Assembly: GCA_049297695.1 (NCBI GenBank) | Contig: JBAQUT010000025.1 | Coordinates: forward strand, 1-31,790 | DNA length: 31,790 nucleotides | Direction: 5' to 3' | Origin: JACKLD01 sp049297695 | GTDB taxonomy: Bacteria > Pseudomonadota > Alphaproteobacteria > UBA2136 > UBA6156 | Part shown: positions 14,957 to 21,614 of the stretch, piece by piece | How the letters are laid out: every line of letters begins with the position of its first letter | Numbering within the stretch: position 1 is the first letter of the stretch | The notes under the pieces: generated by a model | What the model was told of the DNA's origin: nothing | Database searches by the model: none | The model's input: only the letters and a program-made list of their open reading frames with translations | Position numbers and translations under genes: made by a program

Positions 14957-15313
14957 TTATAGCCGCATCCGCCCGGTTTCCAACAACAGCAACCGCGCCG
15001 TGCGGAGAGGCGGCGGACGGGGAGAAAGCACAGCACGTGCCTGCTGGAAGGAACGACCAACCTCCCACACGGAAAGCACCGCCACAGCACCCATGGCAGG
15101 TAGCGATACAATCCCATCAGGTTGAGGAACAGCGCTCAGTTGGAAGCAATCCGCCACCGTCATGGATGCATGGGCGGCAGGTTGAACGCCCATCATCTCG
15201 CAAGGGTGGGTGGGTTGGGCCACCACGGGGGCGGCCATCACGCACTCCACCGCGTGCGCCAGCGGGCTTACCGCCAGCAACAGCACCACCATCAGGTAAC
15301 GGAGCATCGTCAT
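14957..15313 (-). CDS. Small exported hypothetical protein upstream of the DUF305 gene
   Basis: Family not recognised. The 118-aa protein begins MTMLRYLMVVLLLAVSPLAHA, a convincing signal peptide. The mature part has spaced Cys and Met residues (ECVMAAPVVAQPTHPCEMMG, later VADCFQL), a possible C-terminal hydrophobic segment (about 73-90) and an Arg/Leu-rich tail. Position and metal-friendly residues suggest it works with the DUF305 protein, which is inference. The start at 15313 is chosen for the signal peptide; the frame is open back to 15409. Confidence 0.6.
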   Translation of the reverse strand: MTMLRYLMVVLLLAVSPLAHAVECVMAAPVVAQPTHPCEMMGVQPAAHASMTVADCFQLSAVPQPDGIVSLPAMGAVAVLSVWEVGRSFQQARAVLSPRPPPLRTARLLLLETGRMRL

Positions 15314-15344
15314 GTCGCCAGCGTGAACCGCTTGGGATAGTTTG

Positions 15345-16265
15345 TCAAAGGGTTGGAATCGTCCAAACAGGTTTGGGTAAACCTTCTTGGGCGTAGGCGC
15401 ACTCCACAATGTTGGTTAGCAAACTGGCCACGGTCATGGGGCCAACCCCGCCGGGTACAGGCGTCAACCAGCCTGCCACAGGCTCTACCACGGCAGGGTT
15501 TACATCGCCCTGCAACACCGTTTTGCCGTGGTGCAGGGTGCGGGAAAGGCCCACGTCAATCACCACCGACCCCGCCTTCACCCACGCGGCGTTCACATGG
15601 TGGGGCAAGCCTGCGGCCGCCACCAGCACATCCGCCGTGCGGGCCACGGCTTGAGGATGGGGGGTATCGCGGTCAATCGGCAGCACGGTAGCGCCCGCGT
15701 GGGTAAGCATCTCCCGCAACGGTGCCCCCACCACACGCCCGCGCCCCAGCACGGCCACGGTGGTGCCGTGCAAGGGTTTGCCCGCATGTTGCAACAGGCG
15801 CATCACGCCCAAGGGTGTTGCTGGCAACACGGCTTGGGGGCTTCCCGCACGACGCAAGGCGGTGTTAGCCTCGGTCAGGCCGTCACAATCTTTGGCGGCG
15901 GGAATAAGGTTCAGGGCTTGGGCGGTATCCCAACCTTCGGGCAGGGGTAACTGCACGATGATAGCATGCACGCCCGCATCGTGCGCCAACCCGTGCAACA
16001 GGCTATGAAAGGCATGTTCCGGCTCGGTGGCGGGCACATGCACTTCTTCGGCCACAAGGCCTACGCGGGCACAGGCTTCCAGCTTGCGGCGCACGTACAC
16101 GGCGCTGGCCGAGTTTTCGCCCACGCGCACCACTACCAGTTTGGGTGGGGTGGCAAGCATTTTGATTTTGGAAGGGATTTGCCCCAGCAGCGCATCGTGC
16201 AACGGCCCGCCCGCAAGCCGCACGGCAAGCCGTTGTGCAACAGGTGGGGCGGTGTTTGGTGTCAT
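15345..16265 (-). CDS. folD: Bifunctional methylenetetrahydrofolate dehydrogenase/cyclohydrolase
   Basis: Interconverts 5,10-methylene- and 10-formyl-tetrahydrofolate for purine, thymidylate and formyl-Met-tRNA synthesis. The 306-aa protein carries the catalytic YVRRKLEAC (Tyr57, Lys61), IIVQLPLPEGW and the end motif PVPGGVGPMTVASLL. The NADP-binding loop VLGRGRVVGAPL has Gly-Arg in place of the common Ser in GRSxxVGxP. It is slightly longer than typical (~285-300 aa) at both ends. The start at 16265 is chosen because residues encoded upstream of it are not conserved. Divergent from the FAD oxidoreductase gene. Confidence 0.95.
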   Translation of the reverse strand: MTPNTAPPVAQRLAVRLAGGPLHDALLGQIPSKIKMLATPPKLVVVRVGENSASAVYVRRKLEACARVGLVAEEVHVPATEPEHAFHSLLHGLAHDAGVHAIIVQLPLPEGWDTAQALNLIPAAKDCDGLTEANTALRRAGSPQAVLPATPLGVMRLLQHAGKPLHGTTVAVLGRGRVVGAPLREMLTHAGATVLPIDRDTPHPQAVARTADVLVAAAGLPHHVNAAWVKAGSVVIDVGLSRTLHHGKTVLQGDVNPAVVEPVAGWLTPVPGGVGPMTVASLLTNIVECAYAQEGLPKPVWTIPTL

Positions 16266-16339
16266 GGCGGTACACTCGCCTTGTGAAGGGGCGTGTGTCA
16301 AGCTATTCTGGCGCCAACAAACAAGGCAAACAACCGCGC

Positions 16340-17737
16340 ATGAACCAACCCGATATTCTGGACGCACTGGTGGTTGGCGGCGGCATTGTGGGCCTTATGG
16401 TGGCGCGCGAGCTGTTGCACATGGGCTTGCGCGTGCGGTTGGTGGATAAAGCGTTTAGCGGCCCCATCCGCACCCATGTGGGCGAGATGGCCCATATGGG
16501 CGGCGATGTACCCACCACCGCCCTGTACGCCCACAGCCTGCAATGTTGGGCCGAGGTCAGCACTCGCTACGGCAGCGATATGGGATTGGCCGTGCGCGGC
16601 ACGCTCGACCTTGCCAACAGCGCTGGCCGCGCCACCATGCTGAGTGGTGAAGCCCAAGCCGAAACCGGCACACCCTACGCCGCCACATGGGTGGCCAATG
16701 GCGAAGCTTTGGCCACCCATGCCGGAACCCCCCTAGGCCCCACCGTGCGGGGTGGCAAATGGTGGGCGGAAGCGCCCGTGCTATCTACCCACACCGCGCT
16801 GGAAACATTGCGGCGTGATTTAACCGCCAAGGGCCTACTGATATGGGGCCAAGACGATGTGATTGACTTGCTGATGGAGGGCGACCGGATTACGGGCATC
16901 CGCATTGCAGGGGGCGAAACGGCGTTGGCCAAACACACCATTTTAACCACGGGCAACTCGGTAGGGAGGCTTTTGAAAAAAGCGGGCCCGCACTTGCCCT
17001 TGCGCCCCGCCCGCACCCATGTGCTTACGTTGAGCGGGGGCGACGAGGTTGGATTCCCCGTGTTGGTGCACCGCCTGCGCCGTGGCCACGTATGGATGAA
17101 ACGCACCCGCGAAGGCCCCGTGATGCTGGCGTATGATGGTATCATGGACCCCTTGCAGGCCACCTTCAGCCAAAAGCCGGATGATAAAATTGTGGCCGCC
17201 TTAACCCAACACGCAGGCCAGCTGATACCCGCGTTGGCCAATGCCACGTGCACGGCCACCAGCATCCAAACCGCGGCGGTTACGCCAGATTTTAAACCCG
17301 TGCTGGGCGCATGGGCCGATTTGAAAGGCTTGATTATCGCCACCGGGTTTGGAGCCCGTAACTATGTTTACGCCGCAGGGGCGGCACGGTTGGTGGGGCA
17401 GATTATCAAGGGTGAGCAAACCAAAGTGGATGTTGGCCCCTTTGCCCCCAACCGCTTTATGGTGGGCGGCTGGCAAAAGGTAGAACATCCGCCCGGGTTG
17501 GCATGGAAAGAACCCTTGCAAAGTGCCCAGCCCCAACTGGTGGGCGGCCAAAAGCAAACCGATTTTATGGACAACGTGCAGTTGGTGGAAAAACCCGAAG
17601 CCAAGTTTGCCAGCAACGTGAAGCAGGTGGAGAAAAAAATGGTCACCGCCGCCAGCAGCGCCAAGGCGAAAGAGGAAAAACCCACCAACAGCCTGTTCCC
17701 CAACAGCAAGGTGAAAATGGCGTCGGTGAGTCGGTAA
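16340..17737 (+). CDS. FAD-dependent oxidoreductase of the DAO (glycine/D-amino acid oxidase) family
   Basis: A 465-aa flavoprotein that probably oxidises an amine, amino acid or related substrate; the substrate is unknown. The N-terminal dinucleotide-binding motif is VVGGGIVGLMVARELL (about 12-27), followed by VRLVDKA. The conserved C-terminal DAO segment is IIATGFGARNYVYAAGAARL (about 334-353). Beyond about residue 375 there is an unusual ~90-residue Lys/Glu/Gln-rich tail with near-repeats (NVQLVEK, NVKQVEK), probably disordered. There is no signal peptide or membrane segment. The ATG at 16340 gives a compact N-terminus directly before the FAD motif. The ribosome-binding site is weak. Confidence 0.82.
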   Translation: MNQPDILDALVVGGGIVGLMVARELLHMGLRVRLVDKAFSGPIRTHVGEMAHMGGDVPTTALYAHSLQCWAEVSTRYGSDMGLAVRGTLDLANSAGRATMLSGEAQAETGTPYAATWVANGEALATHAGTPLGPTVRGGKWWAEAPVLSTHTALETLRRDLTAKGLLIWGQDDVIDLLMEGDRITGIRIAGGETALAKHTILTTGNSVGRLLKKAGPHLPLRPARTHVLTLSGGDEVGFPVLVHRLRRGHVWMKRTREGPVMLAYDGIMDPLQATFSQKPDDKIVAALTQHAGQLIPALANATCTATSIQTAAVTPDFKPVLGAWADLKGLIIATGFGARNYVYAAGAARLVGQIIKGEQTKVDVGPFAPNRFMVGGWQKVEHPPGLAWKEPLQSAQPQLVGGQKQTDFMDNVQLVEKPEAKFASNVKQVEKKMVTAASSAKAKEEKPTNSLFPNSKVKMASVSR

Positions 17738-17801
17738 AGCTATTCCCATAGTCTTTTATACAACAGGCAAATGTCGTATGTTTGTGCGCTGCACAAAAGT
17801 G

Positions 17802-17830
17802 TTGACAGGGTATGTGGGCGGCAGCAAAGT
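17802..17830 (+). promoter_or_regulatory. Possible promoter of the phasin-like gene
   Basis: TTGACA at 17802-17807 is perfect, but the sequence at 17 bases' spacing (CAAAGT) is a poor -10. The position, about 60 bases before the ATG, is suitable. Confidence 0.3.
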
Positions 17831-17865
17831 AGGGCATCAACACCAACAAAAAAGGAGCCTCCCCC

Positions 17866-18285
17866 ATGTTTGCCGATATGCAAAAAATGTTTGACCCCGC
17901 CCAAGCCAGCCAAATGATGCAAACCTGGCAAAACATGTGGAATGCCGGCGCGGTAGAGCAACAAGCCGAAACTACCAAAAAACTGGCCAGCATTTGGGGC
18001 GAAACCTTTGCCAGCCTGTACCAACAGCAAGCCACCATGGCCCAGCAGGCCATGCAAACCAGCGTGGAATGCATGAAAGACATGAGCAGCGCCAAAGGCA
18101 TGGAAGATATGATGGCCAAACAAGCCAGCTGGAGCAAAAAATGCACCGAAACCTGCCAATCCAGCGCCCAAACCATGGCCAGCACGCTGCAAAAAGGCTA
18201 CCAGCAAGCTACCGAGACCATCACCAAGGCTGCCAGTTGCTGCAACGCTGGGGCGTCTAGCAAACCTACAGCCAAAAGCAACTAA
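17866..18285 (+). CDS. Phasin-like protein, cysteine-rich variant
   Basis: A 139-aa, almost entirely helical, Met/Gln/Ala-rich protein similar to phasins, which coat polyhydroxyalkanoate granules. Typical features are TWQNMWNAGAVEQQAETTKK and MQTSVECMKDM. The extra oddity is a set of Cys residues (VECMK, KKCTETCQ, ASCCNAG) that ordinary phasins lack. No PHA synthase or depolymerase is nearby. An excellent AAAGGAG ribosome-binding site precedes the ATG, and a strong terminator follows, so it is a single, probably well-expressed gene. A generic helical coat or stress protein is the alternative. Confidence 0.6.
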   Translation: MFADMQKMFDPAQASQMMQTWQNMWNAGAVEQQAETTKKLASIWGETFASLYQQQATMAQQAMQTSVECMKDMSSAKGMEDMMAKQASWSKKCTETCQSSAQTMASTLQKGYQQATETITKAASCCNAGASSKPTAKSN

Positions 18286-18300
18286 AAAGCTTGGGTTTGT

Positions 18301-18330
18301 AAAAATCGCCCCGCTGGGGCGATTTTTTTG
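18301..18330 (+). terminator. Rho-independent terminator after the phasin-like gene
   Basis: AAAAATCGCCCC (18301-18312) pairs with GGGGCGATTTTT (18316-18327) around a GCT loop and runs into further T residues. It ends 15 bases before the recJ start. Confidence 0.88.
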
Positions 18331-18344
18331 GTAGGGTGCCCCCT

Positions 18345-20144
18345 ATGCAACTCAGTTTAACGGGCAAAAAATGGCACATGGCCAACAGGCTGTGGCGCGA
18401 AGGCGCGGCCTTGGCCCAAAGCACGGGCCTGCCCGCCACGGTAGCCCATATTTTGGCCCATCGCGGACAAGCTGAAGCGGCGCTGGCGGAGGCGTTTTTA
18501 AACCCCCGGTTGGAGCAGTTGCCCGACCCATCTACCTTGAAAGACATGGATGTGGCGGTGGAGCGTGTGGCCCACGCCCTGACGCACAACCAAAAAATAG
18601 CCGTGCTGGGCGATTACGACGTGGACGGCACCTGCGCCACGGCCTTGATGGTACGGTACTTTAAGGCGTTGGGGGTGGAGGTGGTGGTGTACATCCCCGA
18701 CCGGTTGACGGAAGGGTATGGGCCGAACATCCCCGCCATGCAGGCGTTGGCAGGGCAGGGGGTGAAGCTGGTAATAACCGTAGATACCGGCATAGCCGCC
18801 CATGCCCCGTTGGAGGGAGCGGCACGACTGGGCATGGATGTGGTGGTAACCGACCACCATTTGCCCCATGGGGAAGGTTTGCCGAAAGCCGTGGCGCTGG
18901 TTAACCCGAACCGTGCCGACGACACCAGCACCCTGCAAACGTTGTGCGGAACAGGGGTGGCATTCTACCTGTTGATGGCGTTGAACCGTTACTTGCGGAA
19001 AACGGATTACTTCAATGTAAATAAAACAGAACCCAAGCTGGGGCAGTGGATGGATTTGGTGGCTTTGGCCACCGTGTGCGACGTGATGGTGCTAACAGGT
19101 GCCAACCGTGTGTTGGTGGCCAAAGGGTTGCAGCAGTTGGCCACGTGGCGGCACCGAGGCTTGGCCATGTTGGCGCAGGTGGCGGGGGTGAAGGAAGAGG
19201 TGACGGCCAGCACTTTCGGGTTTGCCTTGGGGCCGCGGTTGAACGCGGCGGGGCGGTTGGAAAGCGCGTTGGCGGCCCTGAACCTGTTGTTGGCGGAGAC
19301 CGATGAGGTGGCTTTGCCTTTGGCTCGCACGTTGAACGATTTGAACCTTCAGCGCCGCGAACTGGAGCAAGCCGCCGTGGCGGAGGCTATGGTACTTGCC
19401 GAAGCCGAGATGGCCCGCGACCCCGCTTTGTTGGTGCTGGCCAACCCTGCATGGCATGCGGGCGTGGTAGGGCTGGTGGCCAGCCGCGTGAAGGAACGCA
19501 CGGGGAGGCCGTGCTTTGCCCTTGGCGGCGGAGAAGGGGGCTTGCTGAAAGGCAGCGGGCGGAGCGTGGAGGGTATCAACCTTGGGGCCGCGTTGGAAAG
19601 CTGCCGCGCCCTGTTGGAAAGCGGCGGCGGTCACGCCATGGCCGCAGGAGTTGGGCTTCAACCTGCCAATGTGCACGCCTTTGCCGAGGCCATGAACGCC
19701 CACGTGCTGGGGCAGGTGCAGGCGCGGGAGGGGTACGATGCCGCGCTGCCGCTGGCCTATCATTTGGCGCCCACGCTGACCGTGGAGGCTGAAGTCATCC
19801 CCGCCAGCCTGACGCCCCAACTGGCCGCCACATTTACCCAACTGGGGCCGTTTGGGAACGGCAACCCCGAACCGTTGCTGGCTTTAAGCAAAGCCCAAGT
19901 TGCCTACGCCCGCCCTGTGGGCAGCACGCAGGAGCACTTGAAACTCCGTTTGGCAGGGCTGGATGGCAGTGGGGTGGATGCCATTTGCTTTGGCGCCATG
20001 AACACACCCCTTGGCCCCGCGCTGATGGGCAAAACCCCGCTGAACGGGCCCCTCACGCTGGCGGGCCACCTGCGGATGAACAAGTTTAACGGCAGCGAGA
20101 AGGTGGACTTTCAGGTGGTGGATGGGCGGGTGGGAAGCCCTTGA
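18345..20144 (+). CDS. recJ: Single-stranded-DNA-specific exonuclease RecJ
   Basis: 5'-3' ssDNA exonuclease of the RecF recombination and mismatch repair pathways. The 599-aa protein has DHH-family motifs in order: VLGDYDVDGTCA, VITVDTG, VVTDHHLPHG, then the DHHA1 region ESGGGHAMAAGV, and an OB-like C-terminal domain ending QVVDGRVGSP. Length fits the family (~570-610 aa). The ATG at 18345 is preferred to the GTG at 18336. The 3' end is repeated downstream at 20677-20723, where it continues to a different C-terminus (VENIS). Hence the present tail probably arrived with hicBA. The stop codon lies inside a promoter -35 box. Confidence 0.95.
   Translation: MQLSLTGKKWHMANRLWREGAALAQSTGLPATVAHILAHRGQAEAALAEAFLNPRLEQLPDPSTLKDMDVAVERVAHALTHNQKIAVLGDYDVDGTCATALMVRYFKALGVEVVVYIPDRLTEGYGPNIPAMQALAGQGVKLVITVDTGIAAHAPLEGAARLGMDVVVTDHHLPHGEGLPKAVALVNPNRADDTSTLQTLCGTGVAFYLLMALNRYLRKTDYFNVNKTEPKLGQWMDLVALATVCDVMVLTGANRVLVAKGLQQLATWRHRGLAMLAQVAGVKEEVTASTFGFALGPRLNAAGRLESALAALNLLLAETDEVALPLARTLNDLNLQRRELEQAAVAEAMVLAEAEMARDPALLVLANPAWHAGVVGLVASRVKERTGRPCFALGGGEGGLLKGSGRSVEGINLGAALESCRALLESGGGHAMAAGVGLQPANVHAFAEAMNAHVLGQVQAREGYDAALPLAYHLAPTLTVEAEVIPASLTPQLAATFTQLGPFGNGNPEPLLALSKAQVAYARPVGSTQEHLKLRLAGLDGSGVDAICFGAMNTPLGPALMGKTPLNGPLTLAGHLRMNKFNGSEKVDFQVVDGRVGSP
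20087..20133 (+). repeat. recJ 3' tail, copy 1
   Basis: Forty-seven bases near the end of recJ, repeated at 20677-20723 with three mismatches. The mismatches are in adjacent codons, GGC AGC here and GGT TCC in copy 2, both reading Gly-Ser. After the repeat, copy 1 ends GSP-stop. Confidence 0.92.
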
Positions 20145-20169
20145 CATAACTTGGTTATTGTACTATTAT
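20141..20169 (+). promoter_or_regulatory. Promoter of hicBA, overlapping the recJ stop codon
   Basis: TTGACA (20141-20146), a 17-base spacer and TATTAT (20164-20169): near-consensus sigma70 promoter. The recJ stop TGA is bases 20142-20144, within the -35. The transcript would start about 40 bases upstream of the antitoxin start. Confidence 0.75.
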
Positions 20170-20216
20170 CCAAGAAGTATTTGTGCAAGGTTGCATAAGG
20201 TGCAAGAGGGGAAGCC

Positions 20217-20453
20217 ATGGAGCTGATTCGGATTAAAATGATGTGGGATGCGGAGGCCAAGGTGTTTTGCGCGTCCAGCGAAGATGTGCCCGGCCTGGTG
20301 GCCGAGGCGGCGAGCATGGACGAAATGCTGGCCCAATTGGATATTCTGGTGCCCGACCTTTTGGAAGACAACAAGCATCTGCTCAACGCCCCCCAGGGGC
20401 GGAACACCCCTATGTGCATAATGCCCGAACCGTTTATGCACGCCGCACGTTAA
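20217..20453 (+). CDS. hicB: HicB-like antitoxin (DUF1902 type)
   Basis: The 78-aa protein has the short antitoxin pattern WDAEAKVFCASSEDVPGLVAEA (about residues 10-31), then a helix DEMLAQLDILVPDLLEDN, as in DUF1902/HicB partners of HicA. It would bind and inhibit HicA and may autoregulate. There is no separate DNA-binding domain at the C-terminus; the last 25 residues are not recognised. It follows a strong promoter, and a ribosome-binding site (AGAGGGGA) precedes the ATG. The toxin gene follows after 31 bases. Antitoxin-first order is common for this subtype. Confidence 0.82.
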   Translation: MELIRIKMMWDAEAKVFCASSEDVPGLVAEAASMDEMLAQLDILVPDLLEDNKHLLNAPQGRNTPMCIMPEPFMHAAR

Positions 20454-20484
20454 ACAAGAATCAGACGAGAAAGTTGGGCAGGGA

Positions 20485-20679
20485 GTGGGGCAGGATTTTT
20501 ATCCCGACATTGTGGTGATATTGAAGGAGCACGGCTATGTGTACGTGGCCACCCGTGGCAGCCATGAGAAATGGCGCAACCCCGCCACAGGCAAAACCGT
20601 TACGGTGCCCAAAACCAGCAAGAGCCGGCATACCTTCAACGCCGTGTTGAAGCAGGCGGGGATTGATAAAAAGCTGTAA
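20485..20679 (+). CDS. hicA: HicA-like mRNA interferase toxin
   Basis: The 64-aa protein matches the HicA/YcfA dsRBD-like fold. It has VVILKEHGYVYVATRGSHEKW with the catalytic-type His27 in GSH, then TVTVPKTSKSRHTFNAVLKQAGI. Expected to cleave mRNA when not bound by HicB. The start is a GTG at 20485 and no earlier start exists in frame. Its stop codon TAA (20677-20679) is the first three bases of the second recJ tail repeat, so the module ends exactly at the repeat boundary. Confidence 0.85.
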   Translation: MGQDFYPDIVVILKEHGYVYVATRGSHEKWRNPATGKTVTVPKTSKSRHTFNAVLKQAGIDKKL

Positions 20680-20723
20680 CGGTTCCGAGAAGGTGGACTT
20701 TCAGGTGGTGGATGGGCGGGTGG
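20677..20723 (+). repeat. recJ 3' tail, copy 2 (displaced)
   Basis: Repeat of 20087-20133 located 590 bases downstream. Reading in the recJ frame it gives NGSEKVDFQVVDGRVENIS-stop, a plausible intact recJ C-terminus distinct from the current one. It begins at TAACGG, shared with hicA's stop, and lacks a gene body. It is likely the native tail stranded by the hicBA insertion. Confidence 0.9.
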
Positions 20724-20733
20724 AAAATATATC

Positions 20734-20762
20734 TTGATAGTATACTTAATTAGCTTTATTGG
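20734..20762 (+). promoter_or_regulatory. Candidate promoter of the 218-aa orphan
   Basis: TTGATA (20734-20739), 17 bases, TATTGG (20757-20762). The TGA stop of the displaced recJ tail (20735-20737) overlaps the -35, exactly as at the hicBA promoter. Confidence 0.5.
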
Positions 20763-20790
20763 AAGTAAATACAATTAGGAGGTTTGTAAG

Positions 20791-21447
20791 ATGGCTCAAG
20801 ATTCGATGAAGAGTGATTCCAGAGGCGCTTGCGAAAATGAACCTATCTACAACAAACGTGAAGGGAAGACCTTTTTTGGGGTGGGCTTATTTTTAGGTAG
20901 TTGTTTTTCTTTAATTACTAGTGCAACGACCTTGGGTTATATTTATGGCTCGTCAACGTCATTAACACAGCGTGACTATTTGATGGAACAAGTTGATATA
21001 AGAATTCAACAAGAGTCGATTGAAGATTTGATAGCTATTAATAAACCAATAGTTGATTATTATCGGAAAAGGATTGAAAGTGTTTTTGAAAAAATAAGAG
21101 CTTTAGATGAACAATCTATTGAACCACTTCATACATTTATAAGGAAATATGATGCTCTCAAAATACTACTCTTTGATGATTTAAATGATATGGCACAGTT
21201 TGAAATTCTCCGAACTAAAAATGCAGAATGTAAGTTGTTAAAAATAAGAGATAAACAACCGTGTGTAGAACTTGATGAAATGGTATTAGAAATAGATAGT
21301 TTCCGTAAGGCAATTACTTTGTGGGATCGTGCCTTAGAAGGTAAAAAGTTTTACTTTGAGAATCGCACTCATAGAAAACAAGATGGTTTAGAGGTACCAC
21401 CCAATCTCCAATTGGATAGCGAAGATTTAAATGATTTAGATATCTAG
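20791..21447 (+). CDS. Hypothetical AT-rich single-TM protein (218 aa)
   Basis: Family not recognised. A short polar N-terminus precedes one membrane segment (about residues 28-52, FFGVGLFLGSCFSLITSATT onward). A mainly helical, charged domain to the C-terminus follows; the last 25 residues are acidic. Topology (inside or outside) cannot be decided. The gene is much more AT-rich than recJ and rpoB on either side, indicating acquisition. A textbook AGGAGG site lies eight bases before the ATG. It sits directly downstream of the displaced recJ tail. Confidence 0.7.
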   Translation: MAQDSMKSDSRGACENEPIYNKREGKTFFGVGLFLGSCFSLITSATTLGYIYGSSTSLTQRDYLMEQVDIRIQQESIEDLIAINKPIVDYYRKRIESVFEKIRALDEQSIEPLHTFIRKYDALKILLFDDLNDMAQFEILRTKNAECKLLKIRDKQPCVELDEMVLEIDSFRKAITLWDRALEGKKFYFENRTHRKQDGLEVPPNLQLDSEDLNDLDI

Positions 21448-21479
21448 AATTTTATAGTTAGTCTTTCAGTTGAGGGGGC

Positions 21480-21508
21480 TTGACACCCCCCCCAACACCG
21501 CCTACAAA
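21480..21508 (+). promoter_or_regulatory. Promoter of rpoB-rpoC
   Basis: TTGACA (21480-21485), a 17-base C-rich spacer and TACAAA (21503-21508). GGGGG just before and CCCCC just after place the -35 in the loop of a possible hairpin. The ~100-base leader to rpoB contains a CGTTTG/CAAACG hairpin near 21540. Confidence 0.7.
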
Positions 21509-21614
21509 GCCCCTGCACCCCAAGCCTGAGCCGGGTGCCGTTTGTGTTCCAAACGCCCCTGTGCCGGATTTCAGCGGCCAGAATTAAGATTTTGATAACA
21601 AAGGGGATTTTATC

